Below the pieces are notes generated by a model. It worked only from the letters and a program-made list of their open reading frames with translations, was not told where the DNA came from and searched no databases. A DNA stretch of 64,000 bases from an uncultured Eubacteriales bacterium (GTDB lineage Bacteria; Bacillota; Clostridia; Christensenellales; Borkfalkiaceae), in assembly GCA_900540805.1 (NCBI GenBank), contig UQHL01000004.1, positions 62,001-126,000 of the forward strand. Reading direction: 5' to 3'. Of this stretch, positions 17,333 to 25,388 are shown one piece after another; position 1 is the stretch's first letter, and every line of letters starts with the position of its first letter. The translations under genes and the position numbers were made by a program.

Positions 17333-18079
17333 TCAAAGGGTCAGGATTTCGACGCCGTCCTCACGCACCACTAATGTGTTTTCGTAATGCGCCGCGGGCA
17401 GTCCGTCCTGCGTCACCGCGCCCCAGTCGTCGTCCAAAAGACGCACGCGCCAGGTTCCCATTGCGATCATCGGTTCGACGCAAAGCACCGTGCCCGCCTT
17501 CAGGCGCACGCCCGTGCCCTGCTTCCCGAAATTGGGAACGGACGGGTCCTCGTGCATTTCCTTGCCGATGCCGTGTCCCGTATAGGAACGGATCACGCCG
17601 TAGCCGAAGGATTCCGCGTAGCTTTGCACTCTGTAACCGATGTCGTAGAGCGGCGTGCCCGCTTTCAGCCCTTCGATGCCCTTGAAGAAGCATTCCTCGG
17701 TGACCTCGACGAGCTTTTTGACCTCGGGCGAGACGCTGCCGATACAAAAGGTGCGCGCGCCGTCGCCGTGGTAGCCGTTTTTATACGCGCATAAGTCCAC
17801 GCTGACGATGTCGCCGTCTTTTAGAATCGTCTGACCGTCGGGGATACCGTGCACCACGATTTCGTTGACCGAAACGCACGCCGAAGCGGGAAAACCGCCG
17901 TAACCCAGACAGGAAGGATACGCCCCCGACGAACGGATATACCGCTCGACGAGTTCGTCCACCTCTTTGGTGCTCATGCCCGCCTTGATCCTCGAACCGA
18001 CGAATTCCAGCGTATCGTGAACGATCTTGCAGGGTTCCCGCATCAAATCTATTTCGCTTTCGCTTTTAACGTGAATCAT
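17333..18079 (-). CDS. map: Methionine aminopeptidase type I
   Basis: A 248-residue metallopeptidase that removes N-terminal Met from new proteins. The five metal ligands of the pita-bread fold are visible: Asp in DIVSVDLCAY, Asp in HGDGARTF, His in GHGIGKEMHEDP, Glu in VLCVEPM, and Glu near the end in ENTLVV context. It is a short form without an N-terminal zinc extension. It lies one base after adk. Confidence 0.97.
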   Translation of the reverse strand: MIHVKSESEIDLMREPCKIVHDTLEFVGSRIKAGMSTKEVDELVERYIRSSGAYPSCLGYGGFPASACVSVNEIVVHGIPDGQTILKDGDIVSVDLCAYKNGYHGDGARTFCIGSVSPEVKKLVEVTEECFFKGIEGLKAGTPLYDIGYRVQSYAESFGYGVIRSYTGHGIGKEMHEDPSVPNFGKQGTGVRLKAGTVLCVEPMIAMGTWRVRLLDDDWGAVTQDGLPAAHYENTLVVREDGVEILTL

Positions 18080-18080
18080 A

Positions 18081-18725
18081 TTATCGTCTGTCCAGCTCGT
18101 CGAGCTTTGCGGCCACTTCCGCGAACAGGACTTCGGCGGGAGCCTCGCTGCCCGTAAAGTTGAGCAGTATGCCCTTTTGCGTGTAATATTCGATCAAAGG
18201 AGCCGTCTGTTCCTTATAGACGTCTAAACGCTTGCCCACCGTTTCGGGGTTGTCGTCCTTTCTCTGATACAGCGCGCCGCCGCAGCGGGAGCAGGCTTCC
18301 GCGCCGTTCAGCGTGGAAACGTGATAGCTTTCGCCGCACTCCTTGCACACGCGCCTGCCACAGAGCCGATCCATGAGAAGGGAAAAATCGATGTTGATAT
18401 TTACCACCGCGTCGATCTTTGCAAACGTGTCCAGAGCTTCCGCCTGCACCCTCGTGCGGGGAAAGCCGTCGAGGAGATAACCGTTTTTGCAGTCCTCCTT
18501 CTTCAGTCTCTCTTCCACGATTTTGCAGGTGACTTCGTCGGGGACGAGCTGGCCTTTGTCGGTATAGGATTTTGCAAGCAGCCCGATAGGCGTCTCGTTT
18601 TTGATGTTTTCTCTGAAAATATCGCCCGTAGAAATATGAGGCATGCCGTAGCGGTCGGAAATTTTCGTCGCCTGCGTGCCTTTGCCCGCGCCGGGAGCGC
18701 CGAGTAAAATAATATTCATTTTCAA
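18081..18725 (-). CDS. adk: Adenylate kinase
   Basis: A 214-residue enzyme that equilibrates AMP, ADP and ATP. P-loop GAPGAGKGT is at residues 8-16, the AMP-binding part is STGDIFRENI and DGFPRT, and the LID domain carries a zinc knuckle (CKECGESYH then CSRCGG), typical of Gram-positive adenylate kinases. RKDDNPETVGKRL completes the LID. The place after secY is canonical. Confidence 0.98.
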   Translation of the reverse strand: MKMNIILLGAPGAGKGTQATKISDRYGMPHISTGDIFRENIKNETPIGLLAKSYTDKGQLVPDEVTCKIVEERLKKEDCKNGYLLDGFPRTRVQAEALDTFAKIDAVVNINIDFSLLMDRLCGRRVCKECGESYHVSTLNGAEACSRCGGALYQRKDDNPETVGKRLDVYKEQTAPLIEYYTQKGILLNFTGSEAPAEVLFAEVAAKLDELDRR

Positions 18726-18809
18726 ACTTCTCCCTTCGGTTTGTTTTTTACATCGGGTATTTTTTTCCGCGCCCGGAGCCTTGCGGCCCCGGGGTCGGAG
18801 TTTGTTTTC

Positions 18810-20120
18810 TTACTTCAAAAAGCCCTTGTAATTCTTCATCATCATCTGCGCCTGCAGCTGCTTTTCAAATTCCATGGCCACCGAGACGACGATCAGGATA
18901 CCCGTCGTAGAGAACACGTTGACGAGGTCCATGGACGCCCACGCGAAGGCGAGGGAAGGAATGAAGGCCACGAGCGAAAGATAGATGGCGCCGAACAGCG
19001 TAATGCGGTTGGATATCTTTTTGAGATACGCTTCCGTCGCTTTTCCGGGACGAATGCCCTGAATGAAGCCGCCGTTCTGCTGGATGCTCTTGGAGACGTC
19101 CTCGGGGTTAAACTGCATCTGCGCGTAGAAGAACGAGAACGCGAAAATCAAAATGCAGAGAATGAGCGAATAAATGATACGTCCGCCCGCGATCGTCGAG
19201 GAACCCGACATCCATTTCGTCCACCAGGTATAGAAACCGGAATTGGGCCAGAACAAGCCCGCAATCATCTGCGGGAAGCTGATGATCGAGAAGGCGAAAA
19301 TCAGAGGCATGACGCCGCTGCCCGAAATCCTGATGGGAATGACGGACGACTGGCCGCCGTACATTTTTCTGCCCTTGATCTGCTTGGCGTACTGGACGGG
19401 AACCTTACGTTCGGAAAGATCGACGAATACGATCGCAAAGAAAATGACCGCGCACACGAGCACGAAAGCCACAAGCTCCCAGATCGCGTCGCCGTTGGTG
19501 CTGGGGATCTCTTTGAATTTATTGACGATCGCCGTGCCCGCAGTGGCGAGGATACCCACGAAAATGATCATGGATTGACCGTTGCCCACGCCGTAGTCGG
19601 TGATTCGTTCACCCAGCCACATGACGAGGAGCGCGCCCGAGGTATAGACCACGGTCATGAAAAGCCCCGCCAGCCACGTCTGGTCGAAAAAGAGCTGCGT
19701 CTTGATGGAACCGCTGGAGCCGGCAAAGTTGACGATGATACCGATGGATTGGATAACCGCCAGAAGGATAGTGAGATATCTCGTATATTGAGAAATCTTT
19801 TTCTGTCCCTCTTCGCCCTGCTTGGAGAGCCTTTCGAGCGGGGGAATACCCACGCAGAGAAGCTGCATGATAATGGAAGCGTTGATGTAAGGCCCGATAC
19901 CCAGGGCAAACAGCGTACCGTTGGCAAGCGAGCCGCCCGTGATGCTGTTCATCAGATTGAGGAAATCGTTTCCTTTAATGCTGTCCTCAAACGTCGATCT
20001 TGCCAACCCGGGCACAGGGATATAGCAGCCGATACGGAAGACCAGCAGCAGAAGCAGCATCATCCATACCTTACGCCGGATATCTTTGACTTTGAAAGCA
20101 TTGATTAATGTCTGTAACAT
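18810..20120 (-). CDS. secY: Protein translocase subunit SecY
   Basis: A 436-residue channel protein of the Sec translocon with ten predicted membrane helices. Conserved marks are RIGCYIPVPGL after helix 1, the plug region GGSLANGTLFALGIGPYINASI, and the cytoplasmic loops with ERKVPVQYAKQIKG and IRPGKATEAYL. The start is ATG 20120, with GGAG eight bases upstream; the frame reaches 20165 but that extension lies in the structured gap. The gap before the gene (20121-20262) is unusual, see its entry. Confidence 0.98.
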   Translation of the reverse strand: MLQTLINAFKVKDIRRKVWMMLLLLLVFRIGCYIPVPGLARSTFEDSIKGNDFLNLMNSITGGSLANGTLFALGIGPYINASIIMQLLCVGIPPLERLSKQGEEGQKKISQYTRYLTILLAVIQSIGIIVNFAGSSGSIKTQLFFDQTWLAGLFMTVVYTSGALLVMWLGERITDYGVGNGQSMIIFVGILATAGTAIVNKFKEIPSTNGDAIWELVAFVLVCAVIFFAIVFVDLSERKVPVQYAKQIKGRKMYGGQSSVIPIRISGSGVMPLIFAFSIISFPQMIAGLFWPNSGFYTWWTKWMSGSSTIAGGRIIYSLILCILIFAFSFFYAQMQFNPEDVSKSIQQNGGFIQGIRPGKATEAYLKKISNRITLFGAIYLSLVAFIPSLAFAWASMDLVNVFSTTGILIVVSVAMEFEKQLQAQMMMKNYKGFLK

Positions 20121-20262
20121 TTTTTTCTCCGATATTGGGTTTTTGATTGAGTGAAAATCACTCAAAGAGACCCGCGTAAACCATACGCGGCTTTAAGGAG
20201 AAATAAACGCGAACTACGGAAAACCGCCTTAACGCAAGGCAATCTTCCGTGTTTCCTGTTTA
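20121..20262 (-). promoter_or_regulatory. Structured gap with three hairpins between rplO and secY
   Basis: All other gaps in this part of the operon are short; this one is 142 bases and holds three consecutive perfect or near-perfect hairpins on the minus-strand RNA. Hairpin 1 (20216-20250) has stem ACGGAA/TTCCGT, a symmetric internal loop, and inner stem GCCTT/AAGGC. Hairpin 2 (20172-20190) is CCGCGTA/TACGCGG. Hairpin 3 (20147-20165) is TTGAGTGA/TCACTCAA with a three-base loop. None is followed by a U run, so these are not terminators. The secY ribosome site follows hairpin 3. Confidence 0.7.
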
Positions 20263-20709
20263 TTAAAGGGTCTCTGCGGTACCCTTCGCCGCTTCGATCG
20301 CCTCTTTGGCGGAGGCGGAGAATTTCGCCGCTTTTACGGTGAGCGAAACCTTGAGTTCGCCGTCGCCCAAAACTTTGAGTCCGCAGTTGTTCTTGACGTC
20401 TTTCGCAAGTCCGTTTTCCATAACGAAGCCGTAATCGACCACCGTTCCCTCGGGCAGATCCGCCAGCTGGGAAAGATTGACGATAACGTATTCCTTTTTG
20501 CCGTTATGGTTGAACCCTTTCTTGGGTACGCGCCGCGCGATGGGCATCTGTCCGCCTTCGAAGCCGGGACGAACGCCGCCGCCCGAACGGGCCCACTGTC
20601 CTTTATGGCCCTTGCCCGAAGTTTTGCCCAGCCCCGAACCGATACCGCGGCCGAGCCTCTTCGCAGGCCTTGTTGCTCCCTCTGCGGGAGAAAGAGTATC
20701 TATTCTCAT
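20263..20709 (-). CDS. rplO: Ribosomal protein L15
   Basis: A 148-residue large-subunit protein of late assembly. The N-terminus has the Gly-rich basic arm (RPAKRLGRGIGSGLGKTSGKGHKGQ, ARSGGGVRPGFEGGQMPIARRVPKKGF) that threads into 23S rRNA, followed by a globular C-terminal domain. It follows rpmD by 11 bases. Confidence 0.97.
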   Translation of the reverse strand: MRIDTLSPAEGATRPAKRLGRGIGSGLGKTSGKGHKGQWARSGGGVRPGFEGGQMPIARRVPKKGFNHNGKKEYVIVNLSQLADLPEGTVVDYGFVMENGLAKDVKNNCGLKVLGDGELKVSLTVKAAKFSASAKEAIEAAKGTAETL

Positions 20710-20720
20710 GATAAAGCTCC

Positions 20721-20900
20721 TTAGATGTTTTCTACTTTGACGAGATGCTTCACCTTGGCGATCATCCCCTGGATTGCGGGCGTGTCCTCGAGTTCCCTGG
20801 AAGAACGGATCTTCTTGAGACCGAGCGCCGCCACGGTGCCTTTCACCGCCGCGACTTCCCCGATCGTGCTCTTGACGAGCGTTACTTTTATTTTAGCCAT
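20721..20900 (-). CDS. rpmD: Ribosomal protein L30
   Basis: A 59-residue protein read directly from the minus strand (starts MAKIKVTLVKSTIG). The family pattern TLVKSTIG...VKGTVAALGLKKIRSSRELEDTPAIQGMI is complete. It lies between rpsE and rplO with short gaps. Confidence 0.96.
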   Translation of the reverse strand: MAKIKVTLVKSTIGEVAAVKGTVAALGLKKIRSSRELEDTPAIQGMIAKVKHLVKVENI

Positions 20901-20921
20901 GTTTCAGTCCCTCCGAATAAA

Positions 20922-21452
20922 TCAGCCCAGGATCTCTTCCACGGTCTTGCCGCGGAGAGCCGCCACTTCTTCCACCGTCTTAAGCTCCGCAAGGCCGGCC
21001 ACGGCCGCCTTGACGCAGTTGCCGGGGTTTTGGGTGCCGTGGGATTTCGTACGGATGTTTTTGATCCCGACGGCTTCCATCACCGCACGGACGGGGCCGC
21101 CCGCGATCACGCCGGTACCTTCCGCAGCGGGCATCATCAGCACCGCGCCGCGGCCGAAACGACCGAGCACCTGGTGGGGAATGGTGTTATCGACCACCGC
21201 GACGGAGATCATGTTCTTTTTCGCCCTCAGGGTAGCTTTTTCGATGGCTTCGGGGACCTCTTTCGCCTTGCCCGTGCCGACGCCGATCTTGCCCGCGCCG
21301 TCGCCGACGATGACGAGCGCCGCAAAACGCATATTTTTGCCGCCCTTCACCGTTTTGGAAACGCGGTTTACCTCGATCAGCTTCTTGATGAGTCCGTCAT
21401 CCTCCGCCTGTCTTCTCTGAGGTCTTCTGTTTTCTCTTTTTTCGTCTGCCAT
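20922..21452 (-). CDS. rpsE: Ribosomal protein S5
   Basis: A 176-residue small-subunit protein important for accuracy and for mRNA unwinding. The double-stranded RNA-binding part (LIEVNRVSKTVKGGKNMRFAALVIVGDGAGKIGVGTGKAKEV) and the C-terminal S5 fold with GTGVIAGGPVRAVMEAVG are complete. The N-terminus has a short Arg/Glu-rich extension (ADEKRENRRPQRRQ). Confidence 0.98.
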   Translation of the reverse strand: MADEKRENRRPQRRQAEDDGLIKKLIEVNRVSKTVKGGKNMRFAALVIVGDGAGKIGVGTGKAKEVPEAIEKATLRAKKNMISVAVVDNTIPHQVLGRFGRGAVLMMPAAEGTGVIAGGPVRAVMEAVGIKNIRTKSHGTQNPGNCVKAAVAGLAELKTVEEVAALRGKTVEEILG

Positions 21453-21466
21453 TGTCGTTTCTCCTA

Positions 21467-21850
21467 TCAGAATTTAAGTCCGGCTTCTCTGGCGCCGTCT
21501 GCGACCGCCTTCACACGTCCCGTGTAAAGATAGCCGCCTCTGTCGAATACAACCGCCTCGACGCCCTTCGCCAGCGCTCTTTCCGCGGCTACGGCGCCGA
21601 CCACTTTGGCAGCGTCGGTTTTGCTAAGGCCCGCGATCTTTTCCTTGACCGCCTTTTCCATCGTGGAAGCAGCCGCCAGGGTTACGCCGCCTTTCGCATC
21701 GCCCGCTCTGTCGTCGATCACCTGTACGTAGATGTGATTGAGACTTCTGTAAACGTTCATCCGGGGCGTTTCCGCCGTTCCCGTAATCGTTTTTCTTACA
21801 CGCGCATGACGTCTTTGTCTGACTGTGTTTTTATCAATTTTGGAAATCAT
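21467..21850 (-). CDS. rplR: Ribosomal protein L18
   Basis: A 127-residue 5S rRNA-binding protein. RQRRHARVRKTITGTAETPRMNVYRSLNHIYVQVIDD is the conserved N-terminal half, and FDRGGYLYTGRVKAVADGAREAGLKF the C-terminal end. It works with L5 to load 5S rRNA on the large subunit. Confidence 0.97.
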   Translation of the reverse strand: MISKIDKNTVRQRRHARVRKTITGTAETPRMNVYRSLNHIYVQVIDDRAGDAKGGVTLAAASTMEKAVKEKIAGLSKTDAAKVVGAVAAERALAKGVEAVVFDRGGYLYTGRVKAVADGAREAGLKF

Positions 21851-21861
21851 ATTAACGCTCC

Positions 21862-22410
21862 TTATTTCTTGCTCTTACCGGAGGTCTTGCCTTCCTTATG
21901 CTCCACGTACTCGCCCTTGTAGCGGATACCGTAGCCGTGATAAGGCTCGGGCACTCTGACCTTTCTGATGTTGGCAGCCGTCTGTCCGACAAGCTCCTTG
22001 CTGATGCCGGAAACGGCAATTTCGGTAAGGGAAGGACATTCGAATTTGATGCCTTCGGGGGCAAGGATCTCTACGGGATGGGAAAAGCCGACGTTGAGCA
22101 CCAGCTTGCTGCCCTGCACCTGCGCCTTCCAGCCTACGCCCTTGACTTCCAGGCTCTTTACGAAGCCGTCCGTGACGCCCTTCACCATGCCGGCGAGCAA
22201 CGCCCTGTAAAGGCCGTGCTTCGCGTTGGTGTCGGTGCTGTCGTCCAGCGTTTTAAGGACGATGTTGCCCTCTTCCGTCACGATGTCCAGATTGCCGACG
22301 ACCTCGCGAGAAAGGGTGCCCTTGGGGCCCTTGACCGTGACGACGCCGTCTTTGAATTCCATTGTTACGCCTGCGGGAACCGCGATGGGCATTTTACCTA
22401 TTCTTGACAT
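21862..22410 (-). CDS. rplF: Ribosomal protein L6
   Basis: A 182-residue protein near the GTPase-associated centre, made of two related domains. SRIGKMPIAVPAGV begins the family pattern and the signature PEPYHGYGIRYKGEYVEHKEGKT ends it. Genes rpsH and rplR flank it at 11-18 bases. Confidence 0.98.
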   Translation of the reverse strand: MSRIGKMPIAVPAGVTMEFKDGVVTVKGPKGTLSREVVGNLDIVTEEGNIVLKTLDDSTDTNAKHGLYRALLAGMVKGVTDGFVKSLEVKGVGWKAQVQGSKLVLNVGFSHPVEILAPEGIKFECPSLTEIAVSGISKELVGQTAANIRKVRVPEPYHGYGIRYKGEYVEHKEGKTSGKSKK

Positions 22411-22428
22411 AGTTTTGCTCCCTCCCGA

Positions 22429-22818
22429 TTACCAGATATAGCAAAGGACTTCCCCGCCAACGTTGGCGGCCTTTGCCTGCTTGCCCGTAAGGATACCTTT
22501 GTTGGTGGAGAGGATCACCGTCCCCAGTCCGCCGAGCACCTTGGGCATATTTTCCACGCCCGAATACGCGCGAAGTCCCGGCTTGGACGCCCGCGTAAGG
22601 CCGTTGATAACCGATTTTTTGTCGCTGTATTTCAGCACGATAGAGATTTTGCCGTTGTAGCCGTCCTCTACGATCTTCACGTCCTTTACGTAACCTTCGC
22701 TTAAAAGAATGTCGGCGATCGCCTTTTTCATATTGGACGCGGGAATCTCCACCGTCTCCTTATGGGCGGTGATCGCGTTTCTGATTCTTGTAAGCATATC
22801 TGCGATAGGATCTGTCAT
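22429..22818 (-). CDS. rpsH: Ribosomal protein S8
   Basis: A 129-residue 16S rRNA central-domain binder. TDPIADMLTRIRNAI at the start and the C-terminal pattern GLGTVILSTNKGILTGKQAKAANVGGEVLCYIW are diagnostic. In E. coli S8 represses this part of the operon; no matching site was identified here. Confidence 0.98.
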   Translation of the reverse strand: MTDPIADMLTRIRNAITAHKETVEIPASNMKKAIADILLSEGYVKDVKIVEDGYNGKISIVLKYSDKKSVINGLTRASKPGLRAYSGVENMPKVLGGLGTVILSTNKGILTGKQAKAANVGGEVLCYIW

Positions 22819-22833
22819 GTTTATCTCCTCCTA

Positions 22834-23019
22834 TTACCAGCTCGACTTCTTAACGCCGGGGATCTCTCCCTTATACGCAAGGTTTCTGAAGCAGATACGG
22901 CAAACGCCGTACTTTCTCAAAACCGCGTGGGGTCTTCCGCAGATACTGCATCTGGTGTAGGCTCTGGTGGAATACTTGGGCGTCTTCTGCTGTTTATTGA
23001 TCATTGACTTTTTTGCCAT
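22834..23019 (-). CDS. rpsN: Ribosomal protein S14, zinc form
   Basis: A 61-residue short type of S14. Four cysteines in CSICGRPH and CRICFRNLAYKGEIPGVKKSSW make the zinc site. The short zinc type is the primary S14 of Firmicutes. Confidence 0.97.
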   Translation of the reverse strand: MAKKSMINKQQKTPKYSTRAYTRCSICGRPHAVLRKYGVCRICFRNLAYKGEIPGVKKSSW

Positions 23020-23031
23020 GTTCGTTTCTCC

Positions 23032-23589
23032 TTACTTCTTGAAAGGCATGCCGAGCGCGCGGAGCAGCTCTCTCGCCTCTTCGTCCGTGTTCGCCGTGGT
23101 GACGATGCAGATGTCCATACCTCTGATCTTCTCCACCTGATCGTAGGTGATTTCGGGGAAGACCAGCTGTTCCTTGATGCCTACGGAATAGTTTCCGCGG
23201 CCGTCGAACGCCTTGTCGGACACGCCCTTGAAGTCTCTCATACGGGGAAGCGCGATGGAGATGAACTTATCGTAGAAGTTGAACATTCTCTCGCCCCTCA
23301 AGGTCACCTTGATGCCGATCGTCTGTCCCTCTCTCACTTTGAAGTTGGCGACGGATTTCTTCGCCTTCGTCATGACGGGCTTCTGGCCCGAAATGAGTTT
23401 GATTTCGTTTTCCGTCGTCTGCATCGACTTCGCGTTGTCTTTGATGTCGCCGAGTCCCGTGTTGATTACGATTTTAACGAGCCTGGGGCACTGCATCACG
23501 GAAGTGTAGCCGAACTTTTTCATGAGGAAAGGTACAACTTCTTTCTCGTACTTTTCTTTTACTCTGTTTTTATATACTTTTTCTGCCAT
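23032..23589 (-). CDS. rplE: Ribosomal protein L5
   Basis: A 185-residue protein that binds 5S rRNA and contacts P-site tRNA. YEKEVVPFLMKKFGYTSVMQCPRLVKIVINTGLG and GQKPVMTKAKKSVANFKVREGQTIGIKVTLRG are conserved; the end MDICIVTTANTDEEARELLRALGMPF is complete. Confidence 0.98.
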   Translation of the reverse strand: MAEKVYKNRVKEKYEKEVVPFLMKKFGYTSVMQCPRLVKIVINTGLGDIKDNAKSMQTTENEIKLISGQKPVMTKAKKSVANFKVREGQTIGIKVTLRGERMFNFYDKFISIALPRMRDFKGVSDKAFDGRGNYSVGIKEQLVFPEITYDQVEKIRGMDICIVTTANTDEEARELLRALGMPFKK

Positions 23590-23603
23590 GTTCTTCTACC
23601 TCG

Positions 23604-24062
23604 TTACTCGTTTTCCGCAGGCGTCGTTTCGGTCGTCGCGGGCGTCTCGGGAGCTTTCGGCTCGGCGGGTTTCGCCGCGCGCTTTCTCGTCCTCTTCTTG
23701 GGCGCCTCGGTCTCGGCCGCGGCGGCTGCCTTGGCGCTCTTCTTGGAGTACGCCTTATCGAGCGTCGCGCCGCACTTCGCGCAGACGCGCACTTTCTTGC
23801 CGTCCGCAACGCCGTGCTTTACCCTCGTCGCCTTGTCGCAGGCCGGGCAGACTACCATGACGTTGGAAGCGTCGATGGGGCCGGGGATTTCGACGATCTT
23901 GCTCGTATCGTTTGCCTTTCTCGCCTTCTGATGCTTCTTCTGGACGCGGACGCCCTCGACGGTCACCGTATTCGCTTTGGGGGAGGTGGCAATTACTTTT
24001 CCCTGTTTGCCTTTATCTTTACCGACAATAACAAGTACGTTATCATTTAATTTTACGTTCAT
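23604..24062 (-). CDS. rplX: Ribosomal protein L24 with long low-complexity C-terminus
   Basis: An assembly initiator of the large subunit. The KOW part (NDNVLVIVGKDKGKQGKVI) starts the protein and a zinc knuckle follows (CPACDK, CAKCGA). At 152 residues it is about 45 longer than usual: after residue 103 comes an Ala/Lys/Pro/Glu tail (KSAKAAAAAETEAPKKRTRK, ending TTETTPAENE). I chose ATG 24062, with a GGAGGAAG box, over the longer frame, which adds only leader-derived residues. Confidence 0.96.
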   Translation of the reverse strand: MNVKLNDNVLVIVGKDKGKQGKVIATSPKANTVTVEGVRVQKKHQKARKANDTSKIVEIPGPIDASNVMVVCPACDKATRVKHGVADGKKVRVCAKCGATLDKAYSKKSAKAAAAAETEAPKKRTRKRAAKPAEPKAPETPATTETTPAENE

Positions 24063-24081
24063 TGTTTCTTCCTCCTCACGA

Positions 24082-24450
24082 TTACAGCACTTCGGGAGCA
24101 AGGGAGATAATCTTCATGTAGTCCTTATCTCTCAATTCTCTCGCGATCGGCCCAAAAATACGGGTGCCTTTCGGCTGCTTCTGGTTATCGATGATCACGG
24201 CCGCGTTATCGTCGAATTTGACAAACGTGCCGTCCGTTCTTCTGATGCCTTTGGCGCTTCTCACAATGACCGCCTTGACGACGTCGCCTTTCTTCACCGC
24301 GCCGCCGGGCGTAGCCGACTTTACGGAAGCTACGATCACGTCGCCGATATTGCCTGTTCTACGGAAGGAGCCGCCCAATACTCTGATGCACATAAGCTCT
24401 TTCGCGCCCGAGTTGTCGGCCGCTTTAAGCCTTGTCTGAGGTTGTATCAT
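24082..24450 (-). CDS. rplN: Ribosomal protein L14
   Basis: A 122-residue intersubunit-bridge protein. IQPQTRLKAADNSGAKELMCIRVLGG and GTRIFGPIARELRDKDYMKIISLAPEVL are the conserved ends of the family and both are complete. Confidence 0.98.
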   Translation of the reverse strand: MIQPQTRLKAADNSGAKELMCIRVLGGSFRRTGNIGDVIVASVKSATPGGAVKKGDVVKAVIVRSAKGIRRTDGTFVKFDDNAAVIIDNQKQPKGTRIFGPIARELRDKDYMKIISLAPEVL

Positions 24451-24472
24451 AACTCTTTACTCTCCTTGAAAA

Positions 24473-24727
24473 TTACTTAGCCTTCTCGACGATTTCGGCA
24501 ACTCTCCAGTTTTTGTCCTTGCTGAGCTTTCTCGTCTCGACGATTCTCACCTTGTCGCCCACGCCGCACGCGTTTTCTTCGTCGTGCGCTTTGAGGCGCT
24601 TGGTTTTTGTCACTGTCTTTTTATAAAGGGGGTGCTTGCTTCTGTCGCTGATCTCCACGACCACCGTCTTATCCATTTTATCGGATACCACAAGCCCGAT
24701 TCTTTCTTTTCTCAAATTTCTTTCCAT
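24473..24727 (-). CDS. rpsQ: Ribosomal protein S17
   Basis: An 84-residue OB-fold protein. RKERIGLVVSDKMDKTVVVEISDRSKHPLYKKTVTKTKRLKAHDE is the diagnostic pattern, including the GxVxSxxMxKT motif. Confidence 0.97.
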   Translation of the reverse strand: MERNLRKERIGLVVSDKMDKTVVVEISDRSKHPLYKKTVTKTKRLKAHDEENACGVGDKVRIVETRKLSKDKNWRVAEIVEKAK

Positions 24728-24744
24728 GATCGCATTCCTCCGCT

Positions 24745-24939
24745 TTACGCCTTAAGCTCTCTCGCACGGATCTCAGTGTTGACGCGCGCGATATCTTTCT
24801 TGCAGGTTCTGATGGAAACGGGGTTTTCCAGCTGACCGGATGCCAAACGGAAACGAAGGTTGAAAAGCTCGCTCTTGAGCTCCGCAAGCTTTGCGGTAAG
24901 CTCGGCGCTGGTCATCTCTTTTACTTCTTTAGCTTTCAT
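24745..24939 (-). CDS. rpmC: Ribosomal protein L29
   Basis: A 64-residue helical hairpin at the exit tunnel. MTSAELTAKLAELKSELFNLRFRLASGQLENPVSIRTCKKDIARVNTE follows the family pattern. Its ATG overlaps the rplP stop (TAATG), so it depends on rplP translation. Confidence 0.97.
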   Translation of the reverse strand: MKAKEVKEMTSAELTAKLAELKSELFNLRFRLASGQLENPVSIRTCKKDIARVNTEIRARELKA

Positions 24940-25388
24940 TACTGTTCACCGCCTTCAGCCGGCTCGGCAGCAACCGGAGCGGCTTCTTTCTTGACAAACT
25001 TGCACTTTACGGGAAGCTTGTGTCCCGCAAGTCTCATGGCCTCTCTCGCGTCCGCTTCGCTGACGCCCGACATTTCGAACATCACTCTGCCGGGTTTCAC
25101 GACGGCCACCCAATATTCCACGTTACCTTTACCGGAACCCATACGGGCTTCCGCAGGGTGCTTCGTGATAGGCTTATGAGGGAAAATATCGATCCATACC
25201 TTTCCGCCGCGCTTGATGAATCTCGTCATCGCGATACGGGCGGCTTCGATCTGATTGGATTTGATCCAGCCGCATTCTTCCGCGACAAGACCGTATTCGC
25301 CGTAGGCGATCGTATTGCCCTTATGCGCAGCGCCGGTCATTCTTCCCTTATGCTGCTTTCTTCTTTTCACTCTTTTAGGAATTAACAT
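24939..25388 (-). CDS. rplP: Ribosomal protein L16
   Basis: A 149-residue protein of the A-site region. The start MLIPKRVKRRKQHKGRMTG (25388) is the family's invariant N-terminus; the longer frame to 25463 lies inside rpsC. GSGKGNVEYWVAVVKPGRVMFEM is conserved. It ends in a short acidic tail (KKEAAPVAAEPAEGGEQ) not in the core family; the tail codons carry the Shine-Dalgarno of rpmC. The start overlaps the rpsC stop (TAATG). Confidence 0.97.
   Translation of the reverse strand: MLIPKRVKRRKQHKGRMTGAAHKGNTIAYGEYGLVAEECGWIKSNQIEAARIAMTRFIKRGGKVWIDIFPHKPITKHPAEARMGSGKGNVEYWVAVVKPGRVMFEMSGVSEADAREAMRLAGHKLPVKCKFVKKEAAPVAAEPAEGGEQ

Noticed and set aside
18741..20108. 455-codon plus-strand open frame opposite secY
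   Set aside because: It lies antisense to a clear SecY, has a His/Asp/Arg-rich composition typical of reverse-complement frames in GC-rich genes, and has no ribosome site.
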